NCBI GenBank assembly: GCA_027924585.1 | Contig: BSBM01000200.1 | Span: forward strand, 248,001 to 312,000 | Length of the DNA: 64,000 bases | From: Larix kaempferi | Taxonomy: Eukaryota > Streptophyta > Pinopsida > Pinales > Pinaceae | Direction: 5' to 3' | Shown here: positions 28,030 to 41,463 of the stretch, one piece after another | Layout: each line of letters opens with the position of its first letter | Position numbering within the stretch: position 1 is the first letter of the stretch | Notes under the pieces: generated by a model | Databases searched by the model: none | Seen by the model: only the letters and a program-made list of their open reading frames with translations | Told to the model about the DNA's origin: nothing | Translations under genes and position numbers: made by a program

Positions 28030-31000
28030 TTTTATTTCATCAATGAAATCTACAAAGTATGCACATTCTACGTCATAACGAATATCTATTGTTTGCGCAT
28101 GCGTCCGGAAATAAGAAAAGCTTACTTCCCAAGTTTTTTAAAATCACAGCTTCTAGAAGGTTTACATGATTTCTTAAAAAACACGAGTTTTTAGAAAATG
28201 TGTTTTATTTCATAAATGGAATCAACAAAGTATGCACATTATACGTCATAACGACTTTCTATAGTTTGCGCATGCATTTGAAAATAAGAAAAGCTTACTT
28301 CCCCTGTTTTTTAAAATCACAGCTTCTAGAAGGTTTACATGATTTCGTAAAAAACAGGAGATTTTAGAAAATGTGTTTTATTTCATAAATGGAATCAGCA
28401 AAGTATGCACATTCTACGTCATAACGACTTTCTATAGTTTTCGCATTCGTCCGGAAATAAGGAAAGCTTACTTCCCCCGTTTTTTAAAATCACAGCTTCT
28501 AGAAGGTTTACATGATATCTTAAAAAACACGAGTTTTTAGAAAATGTGTTTTATGTCATAAATGGAATCAACAAAGTATGCACATTCTACGTCATAACGA
28601 CTTTGTATAGTTTGCGCATTCGTCCGGAAATAAGAAAAGCTTACTTCCACTGTTTTTTAAAATCACAGCTTCTAGAAGGTTTACATGATTTCGTAAAAAA
28701 CACGAGTTTTTAGAAAATGTGTTTTATTTCATAAATGGAATCAACAAAGTATGCACATTCTACGTCATAACGACTTTCTATAGTTTGCGCATGCATTTGG
28801 AAATAAGAAAAGCTTACTTCCCCCGTTTTTTAAAATCACAGCTTCTAGAAGGTTTACATGATTTAGTAAAAAACACGAGTTTTTAGAAAATGTGTTTTAT
28901 TTCATAAATGGAATCTACAAAGTATGCACATTCTACGTCATAACGACTTTCTATAGTTTGCGCATGCGTTTGCAAATAAGAAAAGCTTACTTCCCCCGTT
29001 TTTTAAAATCACAGCTTCTAGAAGGTTTACATGATTTCTTAAAAAACATGAGTTTTTAGAAAATGTGTTTTATTTCATAAATGGAATCAACAAAGTATGC
29101 ACATTCTACGTCATAACGACTTTCTATAGTTTGCGCATGCGTCCGGAAATAAGAAAAGCTTACTTCCACCGTTTTTTAGAATCACAGCTTCTAGAAGGTT
29201 TACATGATTTCTTAAAAAACACGAGTTTTTAGAAAATGTGTTTTATTTCATAAATGGAATCAACAAAGTATGCCCATTCTACGTCATAAGGACTTTCTAT
29301 AGTTTGCGCATGCGTCCGGAAATAAGAAAAGCTTACTTCCCCCGTTTTTTAAAATCACAGCTTCTAGAAGGTTTACATGATATCTTAAAAAACACGAGTT
29401 TTTAAAAAATGTGTTTTATTTCATAAATGGAATCAACAAAGTATGCACATTCTACGTCATAACGACTTTGTATAGTTTGCGCATTCGTCCGGAAATAAGA
29501 AAATCTTACTTCCACCATTTTTTAAAATCACAGCTTCTAGAAGGTTTACATGATTTAGTAAAAAACACGAGTTTTTAGAAAATGTGTTTTATTTCATAAA
29601 TGGAATCTACAAAGTATGCACATTCTATGTCATAACGACTTTCTATAGTTTGCGCATGCGTTCGGAAATAAGAAAAGCTTACTTCCCCCGTTTTTTAAAA
29701 TCACAGCTTCTAGAAGGTTTACATGATTTCTTAAAAAACATGAGTTTTTAGAAAATATGTTTTATTTCATAAATGGAATCAACAAAGTATGCACATTCTA
29801 CGTCATAACGACTTTCTATAGTTTGCGCATGTGTCCGGAAATAAGAAAAGCTTACTTCCACCGTTTTTTAGAATCACAGCTTCAAGAAGGTTTACATGAT
29901 TTCTTAAAAAACACGAGTTTTTAGAAAATGTGTTTTATTTTATAAATGGAATCAACAAAGTATGCACATTCTACGTCATAACGACTTTCTATAGTTTGCG
30001 CACGCGTCCGGAAATATGAAAAGCTTACTTCCACAGTTTTTTAAAATCACAGCTTCTAGAAGGTTTACATGATTTCGTAAAAAACACGACTTTTTAGAAA
30101 ATTTGTTTTATTTCATAAATGGAATCAACAAAGTATGCACATTCTACGTCATAATGACTTTCTATAGTTTGCGCATGCGTTTGGAAATAAGAAAAGCTTA
30201 CATTCCACCGTTTTTTAAAATCACAGCTTCTAGAAGGTTTACATGATTTCGTAAAAAACACGAGTTTTTAGAAAATATGTTTTATTTCATCAATGAAATC
30301 TACAAAGTATGCACATTCTACGTCATAACGAATATCTATTTTTTGCGCATGCGTCCGGAAATAAGAAAAGCTTACTTCCCAAGTTTTTTAAAATCACAGC
30401 TTCTAGAAGGTTTACATGATTTCTTAAAAAACACGAGTTTTTAGAAAATGTGTTTTATTTCATAAATGGAATCAACAAAGTATGCACATTATACGTCATA
30501 ACGACTTTCTATAGTTTGCGCATGCATTTGAAAATAAGAAAAGCTTGCTTCCCCTGTTTTTTAAAATCACAGCTTCTAGAAGGTTTACATGATTTCGTAA
30601 AAAACAGGAGATTTTAGAAAATGTGTTTTATTTCATAAATGGAATCAGCAAAGTATGCACAGTCTACGTCATAACGACTTTCTATAGTTTTCGCATTCGT
30701 CCGGAAATAAGGAAAGCTTACTTCCCCCATTTTTTAAAATCACAGCTTCTAGAAGGTTTACATGATTTCGTAAAAAAAATAAGTTTTTAGAAAATGTGTT
30801 TTATTTCATAAATGTAATCAACAAATTATGCACATTCTACGTCATAACGACTTTATATAGTTTGCGCATGCGTACGGAAATAAGAAAAGCTTACTTCCAC
30901 TGTTTTTTAAAATCACAGCTTCTAGAAGGTTTACATGATTTCGTAAAAAACACGAGTTTTTAGAAAATGTGTTTTATTTCATAAATGGAATCAACAAAGT

Positions 31001-31100
31001 ATGCACATTCTACGTCATAACGACTTTTTATAGTTTGCGCATGCATTTGGAAATAAGAAAAGCTTACTTCCCCCGTTTTTTAAAATCACAGCTTCTAGAA
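28030..31100 (+). repeat. 13-monomer spaced duplication (2,250 bp offset)
   Basis: Segments of about 820 bp at 28030-28850 and 30280-31100 share CATCAATGAAATCTAC (28038 and 30288), CCCAAGTTTTTT, GCATTTGAAAATAAG, ACAGGAGATTTTAG and GTTTTCGCATTCG at an offset of about 2,250 bases (13 x 173 plus 1). The monomers between match less well, so the higher-order copy is partly eroded. Confidence 0.7.
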
Positions 31101-31372
31101 GGTTTACATGATTTCTTAAAAAACACGAGTTTTTAGAAAATGTGTTTTATTTCATAAATGGAATCAACAAAGTATGCACCTTCTAAGTCATATCGACTTT
31201 CTTTAGTTTGCTCATGCGTCCGGAAATAAGAAAAGCTTACTTCCACCATTTTTTAAAATCACAGCTTCTAGAAGGTTTACATGATTTCGTAAAAAACACG
31301 AGTTTTTAGAAACTGTGTTTTATTTCATAAATGGAATCTACAAAGTATGCACATTCTACGTCATAACGACTT

Positions 31373-34142
31373 TCTATACTTTGCGCATGCGTCCGGAAAT
31401 AAGAAAAGGTTACTTCCCCCGTTTTTTAAAATCACAGCTTCTAGAAGGTTTACATGATTTCGTAAAAGACACGAGTTTTTTAAAAATGTGTTTTATTTCA
31501 TAAATGGAATCTACAACGTATGCACATTCGACGTCATAACGACTTTCTATAGTTTGCGCATGCGTCCGGAAATAAGAAAACCTTACTTTCACCGTTTTTT
31601 AAAATCCTAGCTTGTAGAAGGTTTACATGATTTCGTAAAAAACACGAGTTTTTAGAAAATGTGTTTTATTTATTAAATGGAATCTACAAAGTATGCACAT
31701 TCTACGTCATAACGAATTTCTATAGTTTGCGCATGCGTCCGGAAATAAGAAAAGCTTACTTCCACCGTTTTTTAAAATCACAGCTTCTAGAAGGTTTACA
31801 TGATTTCGTAAAAAACACGAGTTTTTAGAAAATGTTTTTTATTTCATAAATGGAATCTACAAAGTATGCACATTCTACGTCATAATGACTTTCTATAGTT
31901 TGTGCATTCATCCGGAAATAAGAAAAGCTTACTTCCCCCGTTTTTTAAAATCACAGCTTCTAGAAGGTTTACATGATTTCTTAAAAAACATGAGTTTTTA
32001 GAAAATGTGTTTTATTTCATAAATGGAATCTACAAAGTATGCACATTCTATGTCATAACGACTTTCTATAGTTTTGCACATGCGTCCGGAAATAAGAAAA
32101 GCTTACTTCCACCGTTTTTTAAAATCACAGCTTCTAGAAGGTTTACATGATTTCTTAAAAAACACGAGTTTTTAGAAAATGTGTTTTATTTCATAAATGT
32201 AATCTACAAAGTATGCACATTCTACGTCATAACGACTTTCTATAGTTTGCGCATGCGTCTGGAAATAAGAAAAGCTTACTTCCCCCGTTTTTTAAAATCA
32301 CAGCTTCTAGAAGGTTTACATGATTTCTTAAAAAACACGAGTTTTTAGAAAATGTGATTTATTTCATAAATGGAATCTACAAAGTATGCACATTCTATGT
32401 CATAACGACTTTCTATAGTTTTGCACATGCGTCCGGAAATAAGAAAAGCTTACTTCCACCGTTTTTTAAAATCACAGCTTCTAGAAGGTTTACATGATTT
32501 CTTAAAAAACACGAGTTTTTAGAAAATGTGTTTTATTTCATAAATGGAATCAACAAAGTATGCACATTCTACGTCATAACGAATTTCTATAGTTTGCGCA
32601 TGTGTCTGGAAATAAGAAAAGCTTACTTCCACCGTTTTTTAAAATCACAGCTTCTAGAAGGTTTACATGATTTCTTAAAAAACACGAGTTTTTAGAAAAT
32701 GTGTTTTATTTCATTAATGGAATCACAAAGTATGCACATTCTACGTCATAACGACTTTCTATACTTTGCGCATGCGTCCGGAAATAAGAAAAGGTTACTT
32801 CCCCCGTTTTTTAAAATCACAGCTTCTAGAAGGTTTACATGATTTCGTAAAAGACACGAGTTTTTTAAAAATGTGTTTTATTTCATAAATGGAATCTACA
32901 ACGTATGCACATTCGACGTCATAACGACTTTCTATAGTTTGCGCATGCGTCCGGAAATAAGAAAAGCTTACTTCCACCATTTTTTAAAATCATAGCTTCT
33001 AGAAGGTTTACATGATTTCGTAAAAAACACGAGTTTTTAGAAAATGTGCTTTATTTATTAAATGGAATCTACAAAGTATGCACATTCTACGTCATAACGA
33101 ATTTCTATAGTTTGCGCATGCGTCCAGAAATAAGAAAAGCTTACTTCCACCGTTTTTTAAAATCACAGCTTCTAGAAGGTTTACATGATTTTGTAAAAAA
33201 CACGAGTTTTTAGAAAATGTTTTTTATGTCATAAATGGAATCTACAAAGTATGCACATTCTACGTCATAATGACTTTCTATAGTTTGTGCATTCATCCGG
33301 AAATAAGAAAAGCTTACTTCCCCCGTTTTTTAAAATCATAGCTTCTAGAAGGTTTACATGATTTCTTAAAAAACATGAGTTTTTAGAAAATGTGTTTTAT
33401 TTCATAAATGGAATCTACAAAGTATGCACATTCTATGTCATAACGACTTTCTATAGTTTTGCACATGCGTCCGGAAATAAGAAAAGCTTACTTCCACCGT
33501 TTTTTAAAATCACAGCTTCTAGAAGGTTTACATGATTTCTTAAAAAACACGAGTTTTTAGAAAATGTGTTTTATTTCATAAATGAAATCTACAAAGTATG
33601 CACATTCTACGTCATAACGACTTTCTATAGTTTGCGCATGCGTCCGGAAATAAGAAAAGCTTACTTCCCCCGTTTTTTAAAATCACAGCTTCTAGAAGGT
33701 TTACATGATTTCTTAAAAAACACGAGTTTTTAGAAAATGTGTTTTATTTCATAAATGGAATCTACAAAGTATGCACATTCTATGTCATAACGACTTTCTA
33801 TAGTTTTGCACATGCGTCCGGAAATAAGAAAAGCTTACTTCCACCGTTTTTTAAAATCACAGCTTCTAGAAGGTTTACATGATTTCTTAAAAAACACGAG
33901 TTTTTAGAAAATGTGTTTTATTTCATAAATGGAATCAACAAAGTATGCACATTCTACGTCATAACAACTTTCTATAGTTTGCGCATGCGTTCGGAAATAA
34001 GAAAAGCTTACTTCCACCGTTTTTTAAAATCACAGCTTCTAGAAGGTTTGCATGATTTCTTAAAAAAAACGAGTTTTTAGAAAATGTGTTTTATTTCATT
34101 AATGGAATCAAGAAAGTATGCACATTCTACGTCATAACGACT
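31373..34142 (+). repeat. 8-monomer tandem duplication (1,385 bp period)
   Basis: Copies at about 31373-32757 and 32758-34142 share TTTGCGCATGCGTCCGG preceded by CTATAC, the AAAAGGTTACTT variant, GACACGAGTTTTTTAAAA (31468 and 32853), ACGTATGCACATTCGACG and the GTTTTGCACATG insertion (32071 and 33456). The offset is 1,385 (8 x 173 plus 1). Within each copy the GTTTTGCACATG monomer occurs twice, about 345 bases apart (two monomers). Confidence 0.82.
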
Positions 34143-37103
34143 TTCTATAGTTTGCGCATTCGTCCGGAAATAAGAAAAGCTTACTTCCACCGTTTTTTAA
34201 AATCACGGCTCCTAGAAGGTTTACATGATTTCTTAAAAACATTAGTTTTTAGAAAATGTGTTTTATTTCATAAATGGAATCAACAAAGTATGCACATTTT
34301 ATGTCATAACAACTTTCTATAGTTGGGCATGCCTCCAGAAATAAGAAAAGCTTACTTCCACCATTTTTTGAAATCACAGCTTTTAGAAGGTTTACATGAT
34401 TTCGTAAAAAACACGAGTTTTTTGAAAATGTGTTTTATTTCATAAATGGAATCCACAAAGTATGCACATTCTACATCATAACGACTTTCTATAGCTTGCG
34501 CATGCGTCCGGAAATAAGAAAAGCTTACTTCCACCGTTTTTTAAAATCAGAGCTTCTAGAAGGTTTACATGATTTCGTAAAAAACACGAGTTTTTAGAAA
34601 ATGTGTTTTATTTCATTAATGGAATCTACAAAGTATGCACATTCTACGTCATAACGACTTTCTATAGTTTGTCCATGCGTCCGGAAATAAGAAAAGCTTA
34701 CTTCCCCCGTTTTTTAAAATCACAGCTTCTAGAATGTTTACATGATTTCTTAAAAAACACGAGTTTTTAGAAAATGTGTTTTATTTCATAAATGGAATCT
34801 ACAAAGTATGCACATTCTACGTCATAACGACTTTCTATAGTTTGCGCATGCGTCCGGAAATAAGAAAAGCTTACTTCCACCGTTTTTTAAAATCACAGCT
34901 TCTACAAGGTTTACATGATTTGGTAGAAAACACGAGTTTTTACAAAATGTGCTTTATTTCATATATGGAATCTACAAAGTATGCACATTCTACGTCATAA
35001 CGACTTTCTATAGTTTGCGCATTCGTCCGGAAATAAGAAAAGCTTACTTCCACCGTTTGTTAAAACCACAGCTTCTAGAAGGTTTACATGATTTCGTAAA
35101 AAACACGAGTTTTTAGAAAATGTGCTTTATTTCATAAATGGAATCTACAAATTATGCACATTCTACATCATAACGACTTTCTATACTTTGCGCATGCGTC
35201 CGGAAATAAGAAAAGCTTACTTCCCCCGTTTTTTAAAATCACAGCTTCTAGAAGGTTTACATGATTTCGTAAAAAACACGAGTTTTTAGAAAATCTGTTT
35301 TATTTCATAAATGGAATCGACAAAGTATGCACATTCTATGTCAGAACGACTTTCTATAGTTTGCGCATGCGTTGGGAAGTAAGAAAAGCTTACTTCCCCC
35401 GTTTTTTAAAATCACAGCTTCTAGAAGGTTTACATGATTTCTTAAAAAACATGAGTTTTTAGAAAATGTGTTTTATTTCATAAATGGAATCAACAAAGTA
35501 TGCACATTCTATGTCATAAGGAATTTCTATAGTTTGCGCATTCGTCCGGAAATAAGAAAAGCTTACTTCCACCGTTTTTTAAAATCACAGCTTCTAGAAG
35601 GTTTACATGATTTCTTAAAAAACAAGAGTTTTTAGAAAATGTGTTTTATTTCATCAATGGAATCAACAAAGTATGCACATTCTACGTCATAAGGACTTTC
35701 TATAATTTGCGCATTTGTCCGGAAATAAGAAAAGCTTACTTCCACCATTTTTTAAAATCACAGCTTCTAGAAGGTTTACATGATTTCGTAAAAAACACGA
35801 GTTTTTAGAAAATGTGTTTTATTTCATAAATGGAATCAACAAAGTATGCACATTCTACGTCATAATGACTTTCTATAGTTTGCGCATGCGTCCGGAAATA
35901 AGAAAAGCTTACTTCGACCGTTTTTTAAAATCACAGCGTCTAGAAGGTTTACATGAGTTCGTAAAAAACACGAGTTTTTAGAAAATGTGTTTTATTTCAT
36001 AAATGGAATCAACAAATTATGCACATTCTACGTCATAACGACTTTCTATAGTTTGCGCATGCGTTTGGAAATAAGAAATGCTTACTTCCCCCGTTTTTTA
36101 AAATCACAGCTTCTAGAAGGTTTACATGATTTCTTAAAAAACACGAATTTTTAGAAAATGTGTTTTATTTCATAAATGGAATCAACAAAGTATGCAAATT
36201 CTACGTCATAATGACTTCTATAGTTTGCGCATGCGTCCGGAAATAAGAAAAGCTTACTTCCACCGTTTTTTAAAATAACAGCTTCTAGAAGGATTACATG
36301 ATTTCTTAAAAAACACGAGTTTTTAGAAAATGTGTTTTATTTCATAAATGAAATCAACAAAGTATGCACATTCTACGTCATAACGACTTTCTATAGTTTG
36401 TGCATTCGTCCGGAAATAAGAAAATCTTACTTCCACCGTTTTTTAAAATCACATCTTTTAGAAGGTTTACATGATTTCGTAAAAAACACGCGTTTTTAGA
36501 AAATGTGTTTTATTTCATAAATGGAATCTACAAAGTATGCACATTCTAGGTCATAACGAATTTCTATAGTTTGAGCATGCGTCCGGAAATAAGAAAAGCT
36601 TACTTCCACCGTTTTTTTAAATCACAGCTTCTAAAAGGTTTACATGATTTCGTAAAAAACACGAGTTTTTAGAAAATGTGTTTTATTTCATAAATGGAAT
36701 CAACAAAGTATGCACATTCTACGTCATAACGACTTTCTATAGTTTGCGCATGCGTCCGGAAATAAGAAAAGCTTACTTCCACCGTTTTTTAGAATCACAG
36801 CTTCTAGAAGGTTTAGATGATTTCTTAAAAAACACGAGTTTTTAGAAAATGTGTTTTATTTCATAAATGGAATAAACAAAGTATGCACATTCTACGTCAT
36901 AACGACTTTCTATAGTTTGCGCATTCGTCCGGAAATAAGAAAATCTTACTTCCATCGTTTTTTAAAATCACACCTTCTAGAAGGTTTACATGATTTAGTA
37001 AAAAAAAAACACAAGTTTTTAGAAAATGTGTTTTATTTCATAAATGGAATCTACAAAGTTTGCACATTCTACGTCATAACGACTTTCTATAGTTTGCGCA
37101 TGC

Positions 37104-40100
37104 GTCCGGAAATAAGAAAAGCTTACTTCCCCCGTTTTTTAAAATCACAGCTTCTAGAAGGTTTACATGATTTCTTAAAAAACACGAGCTTTTAGAAAAT
37201 GTGTTTTATTTCATAAATGGAATCAACAAAGTATGCACATTCTACGTCATAACGACTTTCTATAGTTTGCGCATGCGTTTGGAAATAAGAAAAGCTTACT
37301 TCCCCCGTTTTTTAAGATCACAGCTTATAGAAGGTTTACATGATTTCTTAAAAAACATGAGTTTTTAGAAAATGTGTTTTATTTCATAAATGGAATCAAC
37401 AAAATATGCACATTCTACGTCATAACGACTTTCTATAGTTTGAACATTCGTCCGGAAATAAGAAAAGCTTACTTCCACCGTTTTTTAAAATCACAGCTTC
37501 TAGAAGGTTTAAATGACTTCTGAAAAAACACGAGTTTTTAGAAAATGCGTTTTATTTCATAAATGGAATCAACAAAGTATGCACATTCTACGTCATAATG
37601 ACTTTCTACAGTTTGCGCATTCGTCCGTAAATAAAAAAAAGCTTACTTCCACCATTTTTTAAAATCACGGATTCGAGAAGTTTTACATGATTTCTTAAAA
37701 AACACGAGTTTTTAGAAAATGTGTTTTATTTCATAAATGGAATCTACAAAGTATGCACATTCTACGTCATAATGACTTTCTATAGTTTGCGCATGCGTCC
37801 GGAAATAAGAAAAGCTTACTTCCACTGTTTTTTAAAATCACAGCTTCTAGAAGGTTTACATGATTTCGTAAAAAACACGAGTTTTTAGAAAATGTGTTTT
37901 ATTTCATAAATGGAATCTACAAAGTATTCACATTCTACGTCATAACGACTTTCTATAGTTTGCGCATGCGTCCGGAAATAAGAAAAGCTTACTTCCCCCG
38001 TTTTTTAAAATCACAACTTCTAGAAGGTTTACATGATTTCTTAAAAACACGAGCTTTTAGAAAATGTGCTTTATTTCATAAATGGAATCAACAAAGTATG
38101 CACATTCTACGTCATAACGACTTTCTATAGTTTGCGCATGCGTTTGGAAATAAGAAAAGCTTACTTCCCCCGTTTTTTAAAATCACAGCTTCTAGAAGGT
38201 TTACATGATTTCTTAAAAAACATGAGTTTTTAGAAAATGTGTTTTATTTCATAAATGGAATCAACAAAGTATGCACATTCTACGTCATAACGACTTTCTA
38301 TAGTTTGAACATGCGTCCGAAAATAAGAAAAGCTTACTTCCACCGTTTTTCAAAATCACAGCTTCTAGAAGGTTTAAATGACTTCTGAAAAAACACGAGT
38401 TTTTAGAAAATGAGTTTTATTTCATAAATGGAATCAACAAATTATGCACATTCTACGTCATAGCGACTTTCTACAGTTTGCACATTCGTCCATAAATAAG
38501 AAAAGCTTGCTTCCAGCATTTTTTAAAATCACGGATTCTAGAAGGTTTACATGATTTCTTAAAAAACACGAGTTTTCAGAAAATGTGTTTTATTTCTTAA
38601 ATGGAATCAACAAAGTATGCACATTCTACGTTATAGCGACTTTCTATAGTTTGTGCATACGTTTGGAAATAAGAAAAGCTTACTTCCCCCGTTTTTTAAA
38701 ATCACAGCTTCTAGAAGGTTTACATTATTTCTTAAAAAACACGAGTTTTTAGAAAATGTGTTTTATTTCATAAATGGAATCAACAAAGTATGCACATTCT
38801 ATGTCATAGCGACTTTCTATAGTTTGGGCATGCGTTTGGAAATAAGAAAAGCTTACTTCCACCGTTTTTTAAAATCACAGCTTCTAGAAGGTTTACATGA
38901 TTTCTTAAAAACCACGAGTTTTTAGAAAATGTATTTTATTTCATAAATGGAATCTACAAAGTATGCACATTCTACGTCATAACGACTTTCTATAGTTTGC
39001 GCATGCGTCCGGAAATAAGAAAAGCTTACTTCCCCCGTTTTTTAAAATCACAGCTTCTAGAAGGTTTACATGATTTCTTAAAAAACACGAGTTTTTAGAA
39101 AATGTGTTTTATTTCATAAATGCAATCAACAAAGTATGCACATTCTACGTCATAACGAATTTCTATAGTTTGCGCATGCGTCCGGAAATAAGAAAAGCTT
39201 ACTTCCCCCATTTTTAAAAATCACGGCTTCTAGATGGTTTACATGATTTGTTAAAAAACACGAGTTTTTAGAAAATGTGTTTTATTTCATAAATGGAATC
39301 AACAAAGTATGCACATTCTACGTCATAACGACTTTCTATAGTTTGCGCATGCGTCCGGAAATAAGAAAAGCTTACTTCCACCGTTTTTTAAAATCACAGC
39401 TTCTAGAAGGTTTACATGATATCTTAAAAAACACGAGTTTTTAGAAAATGCGTTTTATTTCATAAATGGAATCAATAAAGTATGCACATTCTACGTCATA
39501 AGGACTTTCTATAGTTTGCGCATGCGTTTGGAAATAAGAAAAGCTTACTTCCCCCTTTTTTTAAAATCACAGCTTCTAGAAGGTTTACATGATTTCTTAA
39601 AAAACACGAGTTTTTAGAAAATGTGTTTTATTTCATAAATGGAATCAACAAAGTATGCACATTCTACGTCATAATGACTTTCTATAGTTTGCGCATGCGT
39701 CCGGAAATAAGAAAAGCTTACTTCGACCGTTTTTTAAAATCACAGCGTCTAGAAGGTTTACATGAGTTCGTAAAAAACACGAGTTTTTAGAAAATGTGTT
39801 TTATTTCATAAATGGAATCAACAAAGTATGCACATTGTACGTCATAACGACTTTCTATATTTTGCGCATTCGTCCGGAAATAAGAAAAGCTTACTTCCAC
39901 CGTTTTTTAAAATCACAGCGTCTAGAAGGTTTACATGAGTTCGTAAAAAACACGAGTTTTTAGAAAATGTGTTTTATTTCATAAATGGAATCTACAAAGT
40001 ATGCACATTCTACGTCATAACAACTTTCTATAGTTTGCGCGTGCGTCCGGAAATAAGAAAAGCTTACTTCCCTCGTTTTTTAAAATCAGAGCTTCTAGAA

Positions 40101-41463
40101 GGTTTACATGATTTCGTAAAAAACACGAGTTTTTAGAAAATGTGTTTTATTTCATAAACGGAATCTACAAAGTATGCACATTGTACGTCATAACGACTTT
40201 CTATAGTTTGCGCATTCGTCCGGAAATAAGAAAAGCTTACTTCCCCCGTTTTTTAAAATCACAGCTTCTAGAAGGTTTACATGATTTCTTAAAAAACACG
40301 AGTTTTTAGAAAATGTGTTTTATTTCATAAATGGAATCAACAAAGTATACACATTCTACGTCATAACGAATTTCTATAGTTTGCGCATGCGTCCTGAAAT
40401 AAGAAAAGCTTACTTCCACCGTTTTTTAAAATAACAGCTTCTAGAAGGTTTACATGATTTCTTAAAAACCATGAGTTTTAAGAAAATGTGTTTTATTTCA
40501 TAAATCGCATCAACAAAGTATACACATTCTACGTCATAACGACTTTCTATAGTTTGCGCATTCGTCCGGAAATAAGAAAAGCTTACTTCCACCGTTTTTT
40601 AAAATCACGGCTTCTAGAAGGTTTACATGATTTCTTAAAAAACACGAGTTTTTAGAAAATGTGTTTTATTTCATAAATGGAATCTACAAAGTATGCACAT
40701 TCTACACCATAACGACTTTCTATAGTTTGCGCATGCGTCCGGAAATAAGAAAAGCTTAATTCAACCGTTTTTTAAAATCACAGCTTCTAGAAGGTTTACA
40801 TGATTTCGTATAAAACATGAGTTTTTAGAAAATGTGTTTTATTTCATAAATGGAATCAAGAAAGTATGCACATTCTAAGTCATAACGACTTTCTATAGTT
40901 TGTACATGCGTCCGGAAATAAGAAAAGCTTACTTCCCCCGTTTTTTAAAATCACGGCTTCTAGAAGGTTTATATGATTTCATAAAAAACACGAGTATTTA
41001 GAAAATGTGTTTTAATTCATAAATGGAATCAACAAAGTATGCACATTCTACGTCATAACGACTTTCTATAGTTTGCGCATTCCTCCAGAAATAAGAAAAG
41101 CTTACTTCCACTTTTTTTTAAATTCACAACGTCTAGAAGGTTTACATGATTTCTTAAAAAACACGAGTTTTTAGAAAATGTGTTTTATTTCATAAATGGA
41201 ATCTACAAAGTATGCACATTCTACGCCATAACGACTTTCTATAGTTTGCGCATGCATCCGGAAATAAGAAAAGCTTACTTCCACCATTTTTTAAAATCAC
41301 AGCTTCTAGAAGGTTTACATGATTTCGTAAAAAACACGAGTTTTTTGAAAATGTGTTTTATTTTATTAATGGAATCAACAAGGTATGCAAATTATACATC
41401 ATAAAGACTTTCTATAGTTTGCGCATGCGTCCGAAAATAAGAAAAGCTTACTTCCCCCATTTT
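37104..41463 (+). repeat. Long-range duplicated block, copy 2
   Basis: Homologue of 22390-26230 with the same order of private variants (CGAGCTTTTAG 37185, GACTTCTGAAAAAAC 37515 and 38380, AACCATGAGTTTTAAG about 40469). It is three monomers (519 bp) longer overall. Here the two GACTTCTG monomers are 865 bases apart (5 x 173) rather than 1,038, so one monomer was lost from this interval or gained in the other copy. Confidence 0.8.
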